A stretch of DNA of 64,000 nt from Tenacibaculum finnmarkense (GCF_900239185.1 NZ_OENA01000023.1:1-64000), one strand, 5' to 3'; numbered from the stretch's first letter, positions 52,213 to 62,774 are shown. Translations and numbers: made by a program. Notes: generated from the sequence alone by a model not told the origin.

Positions 52213-55200
52213 ATGAAAAAAATTAAAACACTGCTATTTATGATAACCATTTTTTCCGGTGCATTAAATGCGCAAGAAAATTACAACGGTCTTTGGGAAG
52301 ATGTTGCCAAATTTGAACAACAAAACTTACCAAAATCAGCTTTAAAAGTTGTAGAAACTATCTACGCTAAAGCGGATGTTGCTAAAAACTCATCACAAAT
52401 TATTAAAGCACTTTTTTATAAAAGTAAGTTTTCGTTGACTTTAGAAGAAGATGCCCAACTAAAAATTATCAATCAATTTAAAATACATATTAATAAAAGC
52501 TCTTTTCCTACCAAAAATGTATTAGAAAATGTATTGGCAAATTTATATTGGCAATATTTCAATCAAAATAAATGGAAGTTTTATAACAGAACAAAAACAA
52601 GTGAAAAAGTTGATACTATCGATTTTAGAACTTGGGATTTAGATACACTTTTTGCTGAAATTCATACCTATTATCAGAAATCATTAGAAAACGAATTACT
52701 ATTACAACAAACCGATATTCATGAATTTTCAGATATTTTATACCTTGTTGAAGGTTCAAAAGAATATCGCCCTAGCCTATTTGATTTTTTAGCACATAAC
52801 GCGCTTGATTTTTATAAAACATCAGAAACAAATATTACAAAACCAAATTATCAGTTTAAAATTGATAATTCTGAATTAATAGGAACTGCAAAAAAATTCA
52901 CTAAACTAAATTTAGTTACAAAAGATGCAACATCACTTCAATTTAATGCGTTAAAAATTTATCAAGAATTAATTAATTTTCATCTAAAAAACAAAAATTT
53001 AAAAGCCTTAGCTACCGTAGATTTAGAGCGTTTAAATTTTGTAAATAATTATGCGGTTTTTAATGATAAACAAGATTTATTTTTACAAACATTAAAATCA
53101 TCCGAAGAAAAACAGCAAAAAAATGCTACTTCAGGATTGTATAGTCATCAAATTGCAGAAGTTTACAGACAACAAGCAAACAGCTATCAATTCAATAAAA
53201 AAGATAACAAAAAACAGGATAAGAAAGCAGATTTTCGTTTTAAAAATAAAGAAGCATTAGTTATTTGTGATGCCGTAATTGCGAAATTCCCAAACAGTGT
53301 TGCATCTCAAAAATGTAAAGCTTTAAAAGGACAAATAACAAACAAATCACTGTCACTTTTATCAGAAAAATTCAGCCCTATAAATACCGCTTCTCGCTTA
53401 TTAGTTACCTATAATAATATTGATAAACTTTATTTTACCGCTTATAAAATTGACAAAAATAAAATAAACGCATTAAATAATCTTTATAAGGAAGAAGAGC
53501 GTATCAATTTTATTAAAAAACTGACTAAAGTAACTTCTTGGAATGCTAAATTAAGAAATGAATTCGATTATAAACAGCACACCACAGAAGTAATTGTTCC
53601 GAAACTTGCGCAAGATAATTATTTAATTGTAGCGCATGAAAACAGCGTTTTAAATACCGATACTTTATACGCTACCGCAAATATTCAAGTAAGTAATTTG
53701 GTGTTAATTGAAAATACGGATAACAATACAACAACCTATCAAGTTGTAAATAGAAATACAGGAAAACCTATTGAAAATGCCGAATTATTATTACAAAATA
53801 ATGAACGTAGAGGCGAAAAAAAATTACATCAAAAATTAATTACAGATAAAAATGGTTTTGCAACTTATATAAGTAATGATAGATATTATAATGTATCAAT
53901 AACGGTTACATCGAAAAATGATACCGCTATTTTTGGCGATTACTATTTATATAAACATCAAAAAAACAGGGTAAGAAAAAACAAAGAAAGTATTACAATA
54001 AAACCATTTATTTTTACTGATAGAAGTATTTATCGACCAGGGCAAACGGTTTATTTTAAAACGATTTTAATTCAAAAGAAAGGAGAAAAAAACACCTCTT
54101 TTTCAGATTCATATATTGAAGTAATATTAAATGATGTAAACGGACAAAAAGTAAAAACCTTAGATTTAAAACTAAATGAATTTGGTTCGGCATCTGGTGA
54201 AATTATAGTGCCAAATACAGGCTTAACAGGTGAATATAATTTTTCTATTCGTAAAAGTTCAAAAGAAAAAAACAGTCTTATAAACGGTATTCCTTTTTAC
54301 TTTGAACGAGAAAATAATATCAATATTATTTTAGTTGAACAATACAAACGTCCAAAATTTGAAACCGATTTTAAACCCGTTACTCAAACTTTTAAAGTAA
54401 ATGATATTATTACCGTAAACGGATTTGCAAAAGCTTTTTCTGGCGCAAATGTTACCGATGCCAAAGTGGTATATCGTGTACATAGAAAAGTGCAGTATCC
54501 GAGTTGGTGGTATTGGCGTGGTGCTAATTATTCGGTAGAAGCTCAAGAAATTACACACGGAGAAAGCATTACAGATGCATCAGGTAATTTTTCAATTCAG
54601 TTTAAAGCAATTCCTGATTTAAGCACAAACAAAGAAAGTTTACCTGTTTTTAATTACGAAATTACCGCAGATATTACCGATGTAAACGGCGAAACACGAA
54701 GCACAACCACGATTGTAAATGTTGGATATCATGCTTTATTGGCTTCGTTACAAATTAATTCGACCATAAATAAGGAAGCTAATAAAGACGAAAAACAGCA
54801 GGAAATAACTATTACAACCAACAATTTAAACGGGCAGTTTACACCTAGCAGAGGAACTGTAAAAATTTACAAGCTTCAAGCTCCTAAAAATCCGTTGCGT
54901 AAAAGACCTTGGAATACGCCTGATTATCAAGATATTTCTGAAAATGAATTCAATAAATTATTTCCGCATGATGCCTATTCTAAAGAAGAAATAAACAAAA
55001 CTACTTGGAAAAAAGGTGCGCTTGTTTTTGAAGAATCTTTTGATACACAAAAATCAACTGCACTTATTTTAAAGCGCCTTAAAAATTGGACTTCAGGAGC
55101 ATATATCGCTGTTTTAAATACGACAGATAAATTTAATCAAAAAGTAACCGATAAAGCACATTTTAATATTACGAGTACATCCGAAGAAAAAGTAGCTGAT

Positions 55201-58200
55201 AATCAATTATTTTTTATCAAAACAGATAAAAAAATGTATACTATTGATGAAACTGTTTGTGTACAAGTTGGCTCGGCATCAAAAAATATGACCGTAATTA
55301 TTGAAGTTGAAAAAGATTATAAAACGATTGATACTAAATTTATTCACCTAAATAATGAGATAAAAACAATTGAAATCCCTGTTCATAAAGAGGATATTAA
55401 AGGTTTTGCTATCAAATATTATTTTGTAAATTATAATTCTTTTGATACTGGATTGTTAAATATTTCAGTAGAAAATGAACAAGAAAATATCCGTATTGAA
55501 ACAAATACTTTTAGAGATAAATTACAACCTGGAACTACCGAAAAATGGAGTTTCACTATTAAAAATGATAAGAAAAATAAAGTAACTGCGGAAGTTTTAG
55601 CAAGTATGTATGATGCTTCTTTAGATGAATTTAAATCTCATAATTGGTCATTTAACCCAATAAGAACAGCTACTTATTATTCTCGTGGAAATTCGGCAAG
55701 TGCGTATCATAGTTTTGGAAATGAGCATTTTCGAGTTTTTAATAGACCCTATTCAAATAGTTATTCGAATCAACAATATGATAAACTAAAATGGTTTGGA
55801 TTCAGATTTGGTGAAAATTATCGTCGTAGAACGATGATGATGAGCAAAAGTAGTAGTCGAGGAATGAACATGGATATTTCTGAAAGTGAATCTACTGAAG
55901 AAGAAGTTGAAGAAACTGTTATTGAATCAACTGAAACAGATGAAAGTGAACTAACAGAAGTTGAAGATAGTTCTTTTTCTAAAAACAACTCTGATGTAAA
56001 TGACAAACCAAAAAACACCTCTTTAAAAGGCATTAAAATCCGTAAAAATTTACAAGAAACGGCTTTCTTTTATCCGCATTTAACTACAGATAAAAAAGGA
56101 AATATCACCTTTAGCTTTACAACTCCTGAGGCGTTAACTAAATGGAAATTGCAATTATTAGCACATACAAAAGAAGCTTTATCGGCGACTAAAACACTTA
56201 CAACCGTAACTCAAAAAGAGTTAATGATTACACCAAATGCGCCACGATTTTTAAGAGAAGGTGATAACATAACTTTGAGTGCTAAAATTTCGAATTTATC
56301 CGAAGAAAAACTAGCAGGAATTTCTCAATTAATTTTAACGGATGCCATTACTGGGAAAGAAATTAATCTGTTAGATAACTCAACAAAAAATCAAAATTTC
56401 AGTGTAAATTCAAAAGGAAATACTAGCGTTTCTTGGAATTTAGCTATTCCTGATAATATTCAAGCCGTGCAATATAAAATTGTTGCAAAGGCTGGTGATT
56501 TTTCTGATGGTGAACAAAATGTGTTGCCTGTTTTATCGAACAGAATGTTGGTTACCGAAACCTTGCCGATGTGGGTGCGTTCGAATCAAACAAAAACTTT
56601 TACGCTTGATAAATTGAAAAACAATACTTCTACGAGTTTAAAACATCATAAATTAACTTTAGAAATAACTTCAAATCCTGCGTGGTATGCGGTGCAAGCT
56701 TTGCCATATTTAATGGAATATCCGTATGAATGTAGCGAGCAAACTTTTGCACGTTATTACGCAAATACCTTGGCTAGTTTTATAGCAAATTCAAATCCGA
56801 AGATTCAAGAAGTTTTTAAGCAATGGAAATCGAGCGATGCCTTGTTATCAAATCTTGAGAAAAATCAAGAGTTAAAATCATTGATAATTCAAGAAACGCC
56901 TTGGCTTCGTGATGCACAATCGGAAACCGAACAAAAGAAACGTATTGCTTTATTATTCGATTTGAATAAAATGAAAAATGAGCAAGAAAAGGCTATCAAT
57001 AAGCTTCAAAATATGCAAATGAGTAACGGAGGTTTTCCATGGTTTAAAGGAGGAGACTACGCAAATACTTATATTACACAGCATATCGCCAGCGGATTTG
57101 GACACTTAAAAAAATTAGGCGTATCTAATTTTGATACTAAAACAACACAAGTTTTAGAAAAATCAGTTCGTTTTTTAGATAGAAAAATAGCAATTCAATA
57201 TGCTGATTTATTAAAAGAAGCGGCAAGAATAAAAGCCAAAAAAGGACAAAGTGCATCAGAAGAATATCTAAAGAAAAATCATTTAAGTTATGCGACTATT
57301 CAATATTTATATATGCGTAGTTTTTATCCTGAAATAAATGTTGCTTCTAAAACCAAAACAGCAATTTCTTATTATAAAAAGCAATCTGCTACTTTTTGGA
57401 AAACATACAATTTATACGCACAAGGGCAAATATCTTTAATTCAATTTAGAAATGCTAAAAATGGCAAAAATAATAGTAAAATTCTTGCCTCTAAAATTTT
57501 AAAATCATTAAAAGAAAATAGTATTACTTCGGATGAATTAGGAATGTATTGGAAAAACAATGTTGCAGGATATTACAGTTATCAAGCACCAATTGAAACG
57601 CAATCTTTATTAATTGAAGCTTTTTCTGAAATTGAAAATGACACAAAAACAGTTGATAACTTAAAAATATGGTTGCTTAAAAACAAACAAACAAATCGTT
57701 GGAAAACTACCAAAGCAACTACCGAAGCCGTTTATGCCTTACTTTTACAAGGAAGCGACTGGCTTTCAATTACCGATATGGTAGATGTGAAAATTGGAAA
57801 CAACAAAATTGAAGCATCGAAACTAGAAAATGTAAAAGTAGAAGCTGGTACAGGCTATTTTAAAACATCATGGAATGGCAACGAAATTACACCAAATATG
57901 AGCGAAGTTACTATTTCTAAAAAAGGAACAGGTATTGCTTGGGGAGGTTTATATTGGCAGTATTTTGAGGATTTAGATAAAATTACATCGGCAGAAACTC
58001 CGTTAAAACTACGTAAGAATCTATTCAAAAAAATAACTTCGGATACTGGTAAAGAACTTATCAAAATAACCGATAAAACAACCTTAAAAGTTGGTGATTT
58101 AATTACCGTAAGAATCGAATTACGCTGTGATAGAAACATGGAATTTGTACATATGAAAGATATGAGAGCTTCAGGAGTTGAACCTATAAATGTACTTTCG

Positions 58201-58422
58201 CAATATAAATCACAAGATAATTTATATTATTATGAAGCTACAAAAGACGCTTCAACAAATTTCTTTTTCGACCGTTTACCAAAAGGTGTTTTTGTGTTCG
58301 AATATGATGTTCGTGTAAATAATTCTGGTAACTTTAGCAACGGAATTACAACTATACAAAATATGTATGCACCAGAATTTAGTAGTCATTCAAAAGGAGA
58401 AAGATTGGTTATTAATAACTAG
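52213..58422 (+). CDS. alpha-2-macroglobulin family protein
   Basis: The protein has 2069 residues. A Sec signal peptide ends in LNAQ with no lipobox, so it is soluble in the periplasm or secreted. Residues about 20-480 are helical; MG2-type domains begin near 595 (FIFTDRSIYRPGQTVYFKT). An acidic, Ser-rich, Met/Arg-containing stretch (about 1195-1260) precedes the MG7-like A2M block (NLQETAFFYPHLTTDKKGNI). The thioester motif is YECSEQ (Cys1507 to Gln1510), with a helical thioester domain after it and a receptor-like end domain. These proteins trap proteases that cleave their bait. No PBP1C gene is adjacent. Confidence 0.92.
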   Translation: MKKIKTLLFMITIFSGALNAQENYNGLWEDVAKFEQQNLPKSALKVVETIYAKADVAKNSSQIIKALFYKSKFSLTLEEDAQLKIINQFKIHINKSSFPTKNVLENVLANLYWQYFNQNKWKFYNRTKTSEKVDTIDFRTWDLDTLFAEIHTYYQKSLENELLLQQTDIHEFSDILYLVEGSKEYRPSLFDFLAHNALDFYKTSETNITKPNYQFKIDNSELIGTAKKFTKLNLVTKDATSLQFNALKIYQELINFHLKNKNLKALATVDLERLNFVNNYAVFNDKQDLFLQTLKSSEEKQQKNATSGLYSHQIAEVYRQQANSYQFNKKDNKKQDKKADFRFKNKEALVICDAVIAKFPNSVASQKCKALKGQITNKSLSLLSEKFSPINTASRLLVTYNNIDKLYFTAYKIDKNKINALNNLYKEEERINFIKKLTKVTSWNAKLRNEFDYKQHTTEVIVPKLAQDNYLIVAHENSVLNTDTLYATANIQVSNLVLIENTDNNTTTYQVVNRNTGKPIENAELLLQNNERRGEKKLHQKLITDKNGFATYISNDRYYNVSITVTSKNDTAIFGDYYLYKHQKNRVRKNKESITIKPFIFTDRSIYRPGQTVYFKTILIQKKGEKNTSFSDSYIEVILNDVNGQKVKTLDLKLNEFGSASGEIIVPNTGLTGEYNFSIRKSSKEKNSLINGIPFYFERENNINIILVEQYKRPKFETDFKPVTQTFKVNDIITVNGFAKAFSGANVTDAKVVYRVHRKVQYPSWWYWRGANYSVEAQEITHGESITDASGNFSIQFKAIPDLSTNKESLPVFNYEITADITDVNGETRSTTTIVNVGYHALLASLQINSTINKEANKDEKQQEITITTNNLNGQFTPSRGTVKIYKLQAPKNPLRKRPWNTPDYQDISENEFNKLFPHDAYSKEEINKTTWKKGALVFEESFDTQKSTALILKRLKNWTSGAYIAVLNTTDKFNQKVTDKAHFNITSTSEEKVADNQLFFIKTDKKMYTIDETVCVQVGSASKNMTVIIEVEKDYKTIDTKFIHLNNEIKTIEIPVHKEDIKGFAIKYYFVNYNSFDTGLLNISVENEQENIRIETNTFRDKLQPGTTEKWSFTIKNDKKNKVTAEVLASMYDASLDEFKSHNWSFNPIRTATYYSRGNSASAYHSFGNEHFRVFNRPYSNSYSNQQYDKLKWFGFRFGENYRRRTMMMSKSSSRGMNMDISESESTEEEVEETVIESTETDESELTEVEDSSFSKNNSDVNDKPKNTSLKGIKIRKNLQETAFFYPHLTTDKKGNITFSFTTPEALTKWKLQLLAHTKEALSATKTLTTVTQKELMITPNAPRFLREGDNITLSAKISNLSEEKLAGISQLILTDAITGKEINLLDNSTKNQNFSVNSKGNTSVSWNLAIPDNIQAVQYKIVAKAGDFSDGEQNVLPVLSNRMLVTETLPMWVRSNQTKTFTLDKLKNNTSTSLKHHKLTLEITSNPAWYAVQALPYLMEYPYECSEQTFARYYANTLASFIANSNPKIQEVFKQWKSSDALLSNLEKNQELKSLIIQETPWLRDAQSETEQKKRIALLFDLNKMKNEQEKAINKLQNMQMSNGGFPWFKGGDYANTYITQHIASGFGHLKKLGVSNFDTKTTQVLEKSVRFLDRKIAIQYADLLKEAARIKAKKGQSASEEYLKKNHLSYATIQYLYMRSFYPEINVASKTKTAISYYKKQSATFWKTYNLYAQGQISLIQFRNAKNGKNNSKILASKILKSLKENSITSDELGMYWKNNVAGYYSYQAPIETQSLLIEAFSEIENDTKTVDNLKIWLLKNKQTNRWKTTKATTEAVYALLLQGSDWLSITDMVDVKIGNNKIEASKLENVKVEAGTGYFKTSWNGNEITPNMSEVTISKKGTGIAWGGLYWQYFEDLDKITSAETPLKLRKNLFKKITSDTGKELIKITDKTTLKVGDLITVRIELRCDRNMEFVHMKDMRASGVEPINVLSQYKSQDNLYYYEATKDASTNFFFDRLPKGVFVFEYDVRVNNSGNFSNGITTIQNMYAPEFSSHSKGERLVINN

Positions 58423-58454
58423 TCAATTTATCTTTTTACTATAAACAATAATAT

Positions 58455-58490
58455 ACACCTCACCTGTTTTAAAACTTGTGAGGTGTTTTT
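58455..58490 (+). terminator. terminator after the alpha-2-macroglobulin gene
   Basis: ACACCTCAC and GTGAGGTGT are perfect inverted arms, followed by TTTTT. The hairpin separates the macroglobulin transcript from the Roco-TIR gene. Confidence 0.8.
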
Positions 58491-58573
58491 ACGAAATAGC
58501 AAAAACTACACTAAAAACTTTCGGGCAAATTTGTATCTTGTATTCGCATAAAAAAGATTAAAGAAAGAAAAAA

Positions 58574-61500
58574 ATGAGTAAACCACAAGAAATTTTAGCC
58601 CTCGAAAAAGATTTTGGAATTGTATTAACAGAAACAAAAAATGAAAGAGATATTACCCATTTTGATAAGTCAAACTGCTATTTTTTAGATAGATCAAAAA
58701 AAATTACAGGGCTTAATATGTCAGGAAATAATATTACTAAAATTGAAAATATTAATAAATTAACAGAGCTTTCAATATTAAATATCTCAAAAAATACAAT
58801 TTCTAAAATTGAAAACCTTGATAAATTAACGAAGCTTTCAATACTACGTCTTTCTTTTAATCAAATCATTAAAATTGAAAATATTGAAAAATTAATAAAT
58901 CTTTCTGAATTATATATTCATAATAATCAAATCACGAAAATTGAAAACATTGAAAAACTAACAAAGCTTTCATTATTAGATATTTCAGGAAATAAAATTA
59001 TAGAAATTGAAAATATTGATACACTAACCAATCTTTCTCAATTATCTATTTCAAGAAATAAAATCACTAAAATTGAAAACCTGGACACACTAACGAATCT
59101 TTCTTTATTAGATATTTCATTTAATCAAATTACGAAAATTGAAAATCTTGATAAACTAACAAACCTTTCTAAATTAAAAATTATAGGTAATCAAATTACG
59201 AAAATTGAAAATATTGACAAACTTACGAAGCTTTATGAATTAAATATTTCACAAAATAAAATTATAGAAATTGAAAATATTGATAAACTAACAAACATTT
59301 CATTTTTAGATATTTCATTTAATCAAATTGCTAAAATTGAAAATATTGATAAACTAACAAATATTTATCAATTAAATTTTCATAATAATCAAATTATGAA
59401 AATTGAAAATATTGATAAACTAATAAAGCTTTCATTTTTATTTCTTTTTAATAATCAAATTACGAAAATTGAAAATCTTGATAAACTAATAAGCCTTTCA
59501 TCATTAGATATTTCAAGAAATAAAATTACCAAAATTGAAAATCTTGAAAAATTAATAAACATTTCATTATTAAATATTTCAGGTAATAAAATTTCTAAAA
59601 TTAAAAATATTGATAAACTAACAAACCTTTCTAAATTAAATATTTCTGGTAATCAAATAACTAAAATTGAAAATTTAAAACAAGTACTTAATCTTAAAAA
59701 CCTTTACGATTTATCTGCATACGGAAACCCTTTTACGGAAAATCATCAATTAGTTTTAGAAATAAGTACTAATCATTTAGATATTATTAAAAGTGAGTTA
59801 CAAAAACTAGAAGAAAACGATATTTCCATTCAACTTCCTGTAAAAATAATGCTTTTAGGAAATCATGCTGCGGGAAAATCTACTTTATTAAAATACTTAC
59901 AAACAAAGCGACGCTATAAAGTAAACCCTAATAAAAATACAAGTACGCATGTTTTATCTGTCGAACATTCTAATGAAAAGATAAATTATAATTTACCAAA
60001 AGCTATTTTTTATGATTTTGGCGGACAAGATTATTATCATGGAATATATCAAGCTTTTTTTACGCAAGAATCTGTAAATTTATTGGTTTGGAATCCTCAA
60101 AATAATGAAAATAAATTAGTTGAAAAAGATAGTAATCAGCAAAGCACTCGCAATTACAACCGAATGTATTGGTTAGCACAATTAGAATATTCTTTTTTAA
60201 AAAATTTCAATAACAAAGAATATACCGACCCTTTATTATTAGTGCAAACCCATGCCGATATAGATATCGCTAAAAAAAATTGGCAAGAAGATTTTCAGAA
60301 ACATCGTATTGTAGATGAATTTCATGTGTCTTTAAATAGTGATGATAAATCGCCAAAAAACAAGGCTTCTTTAGCCTATTTAACGGCTACTTTTTGGGAT
60401 GTTATTGAACAGCAACAAGCTTCGGATAAAAAAGTTCCTGAGTGGTATCCTGAATTTTTAACCTATATTATTGATAATAAGAATATAAAAGAAACTTCTT
60501 TAGATGAAATTATAAAATATTATAAACGTAAAAATTTATCCGAAGAAAAAAAGAAAACATTTTTAAAAGAAGATTTAGAACAACTTGCACGTAAAGGTTT
60601 GTTGCTATATTATAAAAATGATGAAAAACTTACTAACGTGGCTTGGTTGAACCCAGCGGGAACGGTTGAAAATATTCACAAAACTATTTTAAATAAAAAA
60701 AACATTGAAAAATATAAAGGAAAACTTTCTGAAAAAGAATTTTCAAGTTTTAATATTGATTATAAAATAGAACATTTATTACGTAATGAAAAAGTACTTT
60801 TTTATGACGATGTCAAAGGTTCGGAACAATATATTATTCCGAATTATTTGCCTTTAACTTCTGAAAATGATGAAATTTTTGATTTGCTAAAGTTCGATTT
60901 TAACAAACCAACTTTTGTTTTAAAATTTGAGCGTTTTATTCCTTTTGGGCTTATCAATCAGTTAATTTGTTATTATGGAAAAAATCAGGATAAGAAACAT
61001 TATTGGCGAGACCAATTGATTTTCACTTTAGATAATGAATTTAAAGTATGGATTCAACTTGATTTTTCGAAATTAACAATTGCTGTTTCTATCAAATCGC
61101 AAGAGCCGAAAAATTCAAAAATAAACGATTGTATTGAAAAAGTATTTATAGAAATATTGACTTTATATTGGAATAAACCTTTATTCGCTTTTGAAAATAA
61201 TGAAAATATAAAAAGTCCAATTAATATAAAGTTTGAAAAAAAAATGAATTCTTTTTATGCATATAAAATTGATTTTGAAAAGCTAAAAAAACCTAATGAT
61301 TTATATATTTCTGTAGATAACAAGTATTTTGTGCATTATAATACTTTAAATGATGAAGAAAAAACGCATGAAAATATTGTCGCTTATGAGTTACCAAATC
61401 AAAAAAATGATTTAGATAAAACCAACACAAGAACACAACGAAGTTATGGATATCGTAACTTTACTAGCAACAAAAATATTAAAAAAATGAAAAAGATTTT

Positions 61501-62008
61501 TATTTCATATTCCAGAGAAGATGTAGAATATAAAGATGAATTACGAAAACATTTAAACATGCTAAAACTTTTTGATGTCGCTGATAATTGGAGTTGCGAA
61601 GATATTACCATCGGCAAATGGCACGACCAAATTCAACAGGAATTAGAAGAAAGTGATTTTGTTATTTTTATGCTGTCTATAAACTTTTTTAATTCTAAAT
61701 ATATTTTAGAACAAGAAGTGCAAAAAACCATGGATGAAATTGCAAACGGTTCTGATAAAAACGTGTATTCTATTATTGTTAGTGATTTTCCTGGATTAGA
61801 ACTTTTTAATAAAGAAGACATGAATGACAAACAAAAAAGTGTTTTAGAGTTAGGTTCTTATCAATATGGAATGTATACAAAAACCGAAAATAGGATTACG
61901 GGAAATAAAAAAGAGGAAATAATCAGTTTAAAAGAAGCTTCAAATAGAGGAATTATTGATACTCAACTTACAAAAATTGTAACTAAAATCATGAAAGATA
62001 TTTCATAG
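58574..62008 (+). CDS. LRR-Roc-COR-TIR protein (Roco with TIR effector)
   Basis: The protein has 1144 residues. After an N-terminal 43-residue lead comes a 15-unit LRR array of 22-residue repeats (44-373) plus a cap near 374-400. The Roc GTPase (about 420-600) has Walker A GNHAAGKST (429-437), switch II DFGGQ (481-485) and QTHAD, in the NKxD position with the THxD form also found in LRRK2. A COR-like region follows (about 640-920) with the typical WLNPAGTVENI and GLINQLICYYG blocks. The TIR domain (about 972-1140) starts MKKIFISYSREDVEYKDELRKHL and has Glu1048 in FFNSKYILEQEV, the place of the NADase glutamate. It is cytosolic, with no signal peptide. It is probably an immune sensor or signalling protein. 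Confidence 0.9.
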   Translation: MSKPQEILALEKDFGIVLTETKNERDITHFDKSNCYFLDRSKKITGLNMSGNNITKIENINKLTELSILNISKNTISKIENLDKLTKLSILRLSFNQIIKIENIEKLINLSELYIHNNQITKIENIEKLTKLSLLDISGNKIIEIENIDTLTNLSQLSISRNKITKIENLDTLTNLSLLDISFNQITKIENLDKLTNLSKLKIIGNQITKIENIDKLTKLYELNISQNKIIEIENIDKLTNISFLDISFNQIAKIENIDKLTNIYQLNFHNNQIMKIENIDKLIKLSFLFLFNNQITKIENLDKLISLSSLDISRNKITKIENLEKLINISLLNISGNKISKIKNIDKLTNLSKLNISGNQITKIENLKQVLNLKNLYDLSAYGNPFTENHQLVLEISTNHLDIIKSELQKLEENDISIQLPVKIMLLGNHAAGKSTLLKYLQTKRRYKVNPNKNTSTHVLSVEHSNEKINYNLPKAIFYDFGGQDYYHGIYQAFFTQESVNLLVWNPQNNENKLVEKDSNQQSTRNYNRMYWLAQLEYSFLKNFNNKEYTDPLLLVQTHADIDIAKKNWQEDFQKHRIVDEFHVSLNSDDKSPKNKASLAYLTATFWDVIEQQQASDKKVPEWYPEFLTYIIDNKNIKETSLDEIIKYYKRKNLSEEKKKTFLKEDLEQLARKGLLLYYKNDEKLTNVAWLNPAGTVENIHKTILNKKNIEKYKGKLSEKEFSSFNIDYKIEHLLRNEKVLFYDDVKGSEQYIIPNYLPLTSENDEIFDLLKFDFNKPTFVLKFERFIPFGLINQLICYYGKNQDKKHYWRDQLIFTLDNEFKVWIQLDFSKLTIAVSIKSQEPKNSKINDCIEKVFIEILTLYWNKPLFAFENNENIKSPINIKFEKKMNSFYAYKIDFEKLKKPNDLYISVDNKYFVHYNTLNDEEKTHENIVAYELPNQKNDLDKTNTRTQRSYGYRNFTSNKNIKKMKKIFISYSREDVEYKDELRKHLNMLKLFDVADNWSCEDITIGKWHDQIQQELEESDFVIFMLSINFFNSKYILEQEVQKTMDEIANGSDKNVYSIIVSDFPGLELFNKEDMNDKQKSVLELGSYQYGMYTKTENRITGNKKEEIISLKEASNRGIIDTQLTKIVTKIMKDIS
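58703..59692 (+). repeat. tandem 66-bp repeats encoding the LRR array
   Basis: Fifteen consecutive 66-base units encode the 22-residue LRRs. Many share long identical runs such as AAAATTGAAAATATTGATAA and AAACTAACAAA. Hypervariable positions are mostly the solvent-exposed ones before the NxI turn. The DNA similarity makes unit gain or loss by recombination plausible. Confidence 0.9.
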
Positions 62009-62150
62009 TAATTTTAGTGTAAAAATTGTCAGTTCGAGAACTTTTTTATCTTCAAAACAAATAAAAATAAAAAGGAGAAAGATTAATCATAAAATAGTTT
62101 GGCATCTAAATTGTGAGGTAGTACTTTTAATACCCTTAAAAACAAAAATT

Positions 62151-62648
62151 ATGAAAAAATTATTATTAGCCATTGGCTTTTTAACTTTAGGAGTAACATC
62201 TGTAAATGCACAAGATATTTCAGAAAATGCCATCGGTGTCCGTTTTGGCGATAATAGCGGATTTGGAGCCGAAATTTCATATCAAAAGAAACTAAGTAAT
62301 ACCAATAGATTAGAAATTGATTTAGGCATTAGAGGCAATAATAATTATAGCGGAATCAAGGCTACAGGGCTTTATCAATGGGTTTGGCAGTTAGAAAACG
62401 ACTTTAATTGGTATGCTGGTTTTGGTGGTGGATTAGGAACTTGGAAAGTAAAAGATAAAACCATTTCAGGAGTCAATGTAAATGGAGATTCTGAAACTTA
62501 TTTATTCGGAGCTGGTGTTATTGGCGTTGAATATAATTTTGATATTCCGTTAATTATTTCTTTAGATTATAGACCAGAACTTGGTTTTGGTGATTTTTAC
62601 GAAGGCTTTAATTCCGATTTTGGCTTAGGAATCCGTTACCAATTTTAA
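62151..62648 (+). CDS. small outer-membrane beta-barrel protein
   Basis: The protein has 165 residues with a signal peptide ending in VNAQ. Alternating hydrophobic strands with terminal aromatic residues (IGVRFGDNSGFGAEISYQKKL, YQWVWQLENDFNWYAGFGGG, GAGVIGVEYNFDIPLIISLDYRPELGFGD) and the last residues LGIRYQF show an eight-strand OmpA/OmpW-like barrel ending in Phe. It is the usual flavobacterial outer membrane barrel of unknown function. A terminator follows. It begins 142 bases after the Roco-TIR gene and has no evident link to it. Confidence 0.85.
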   Translation: MKKLLLAIGFLTLGVTSVNAQDISENAIGVRFGDNSGFGAEISYQKKLSNTNRLEIDLGIRGNNNYSGIKATGLYQWVWQLENDFNWYAGFGGGLGTWKVKDKTISGVNVNGDSETYLFGAGVIGVEYNFDIPLIISLDYRPELGFGDFYEGFNSDFGLGIRYQF

Positions 62649-62671
62649 ACATTTTAAATTTTAAAACAGCT

Positions 62672-62699
62672 AAAAACCTCCAATATTTGGAGGTTTTTT
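62672..62699. terminator. bidirectional terminator
   Basis: AAAAACCTCCAA and TTGGAGGTTTTT are perfect inverted arms with a TAT loop region between them. It ends the beta-barrel gene and could also serve the DUF4136 gene on the other strand. Confidence 0.85.
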
Positions 62700-62774
62700 A
62701 TGTTACAAACAGTACTTTTTCATCAGAATTAAATAAAACTCCATCGGGGCTAGGCATTGGTACTAATTTGAATA

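Noticed and set aside
55818..56033. Antisense Ser/Val-rich ORF in the macroglobulin gene
   Set aside because: It mirrors the acidic linker on the other strand and is explained by codon composition.
58703..59692. CRISPR-like or satellite repeat array
   Set aside because: The 66-base units are in frame and encode LRRs; there are no unique spacers between identical repeats.
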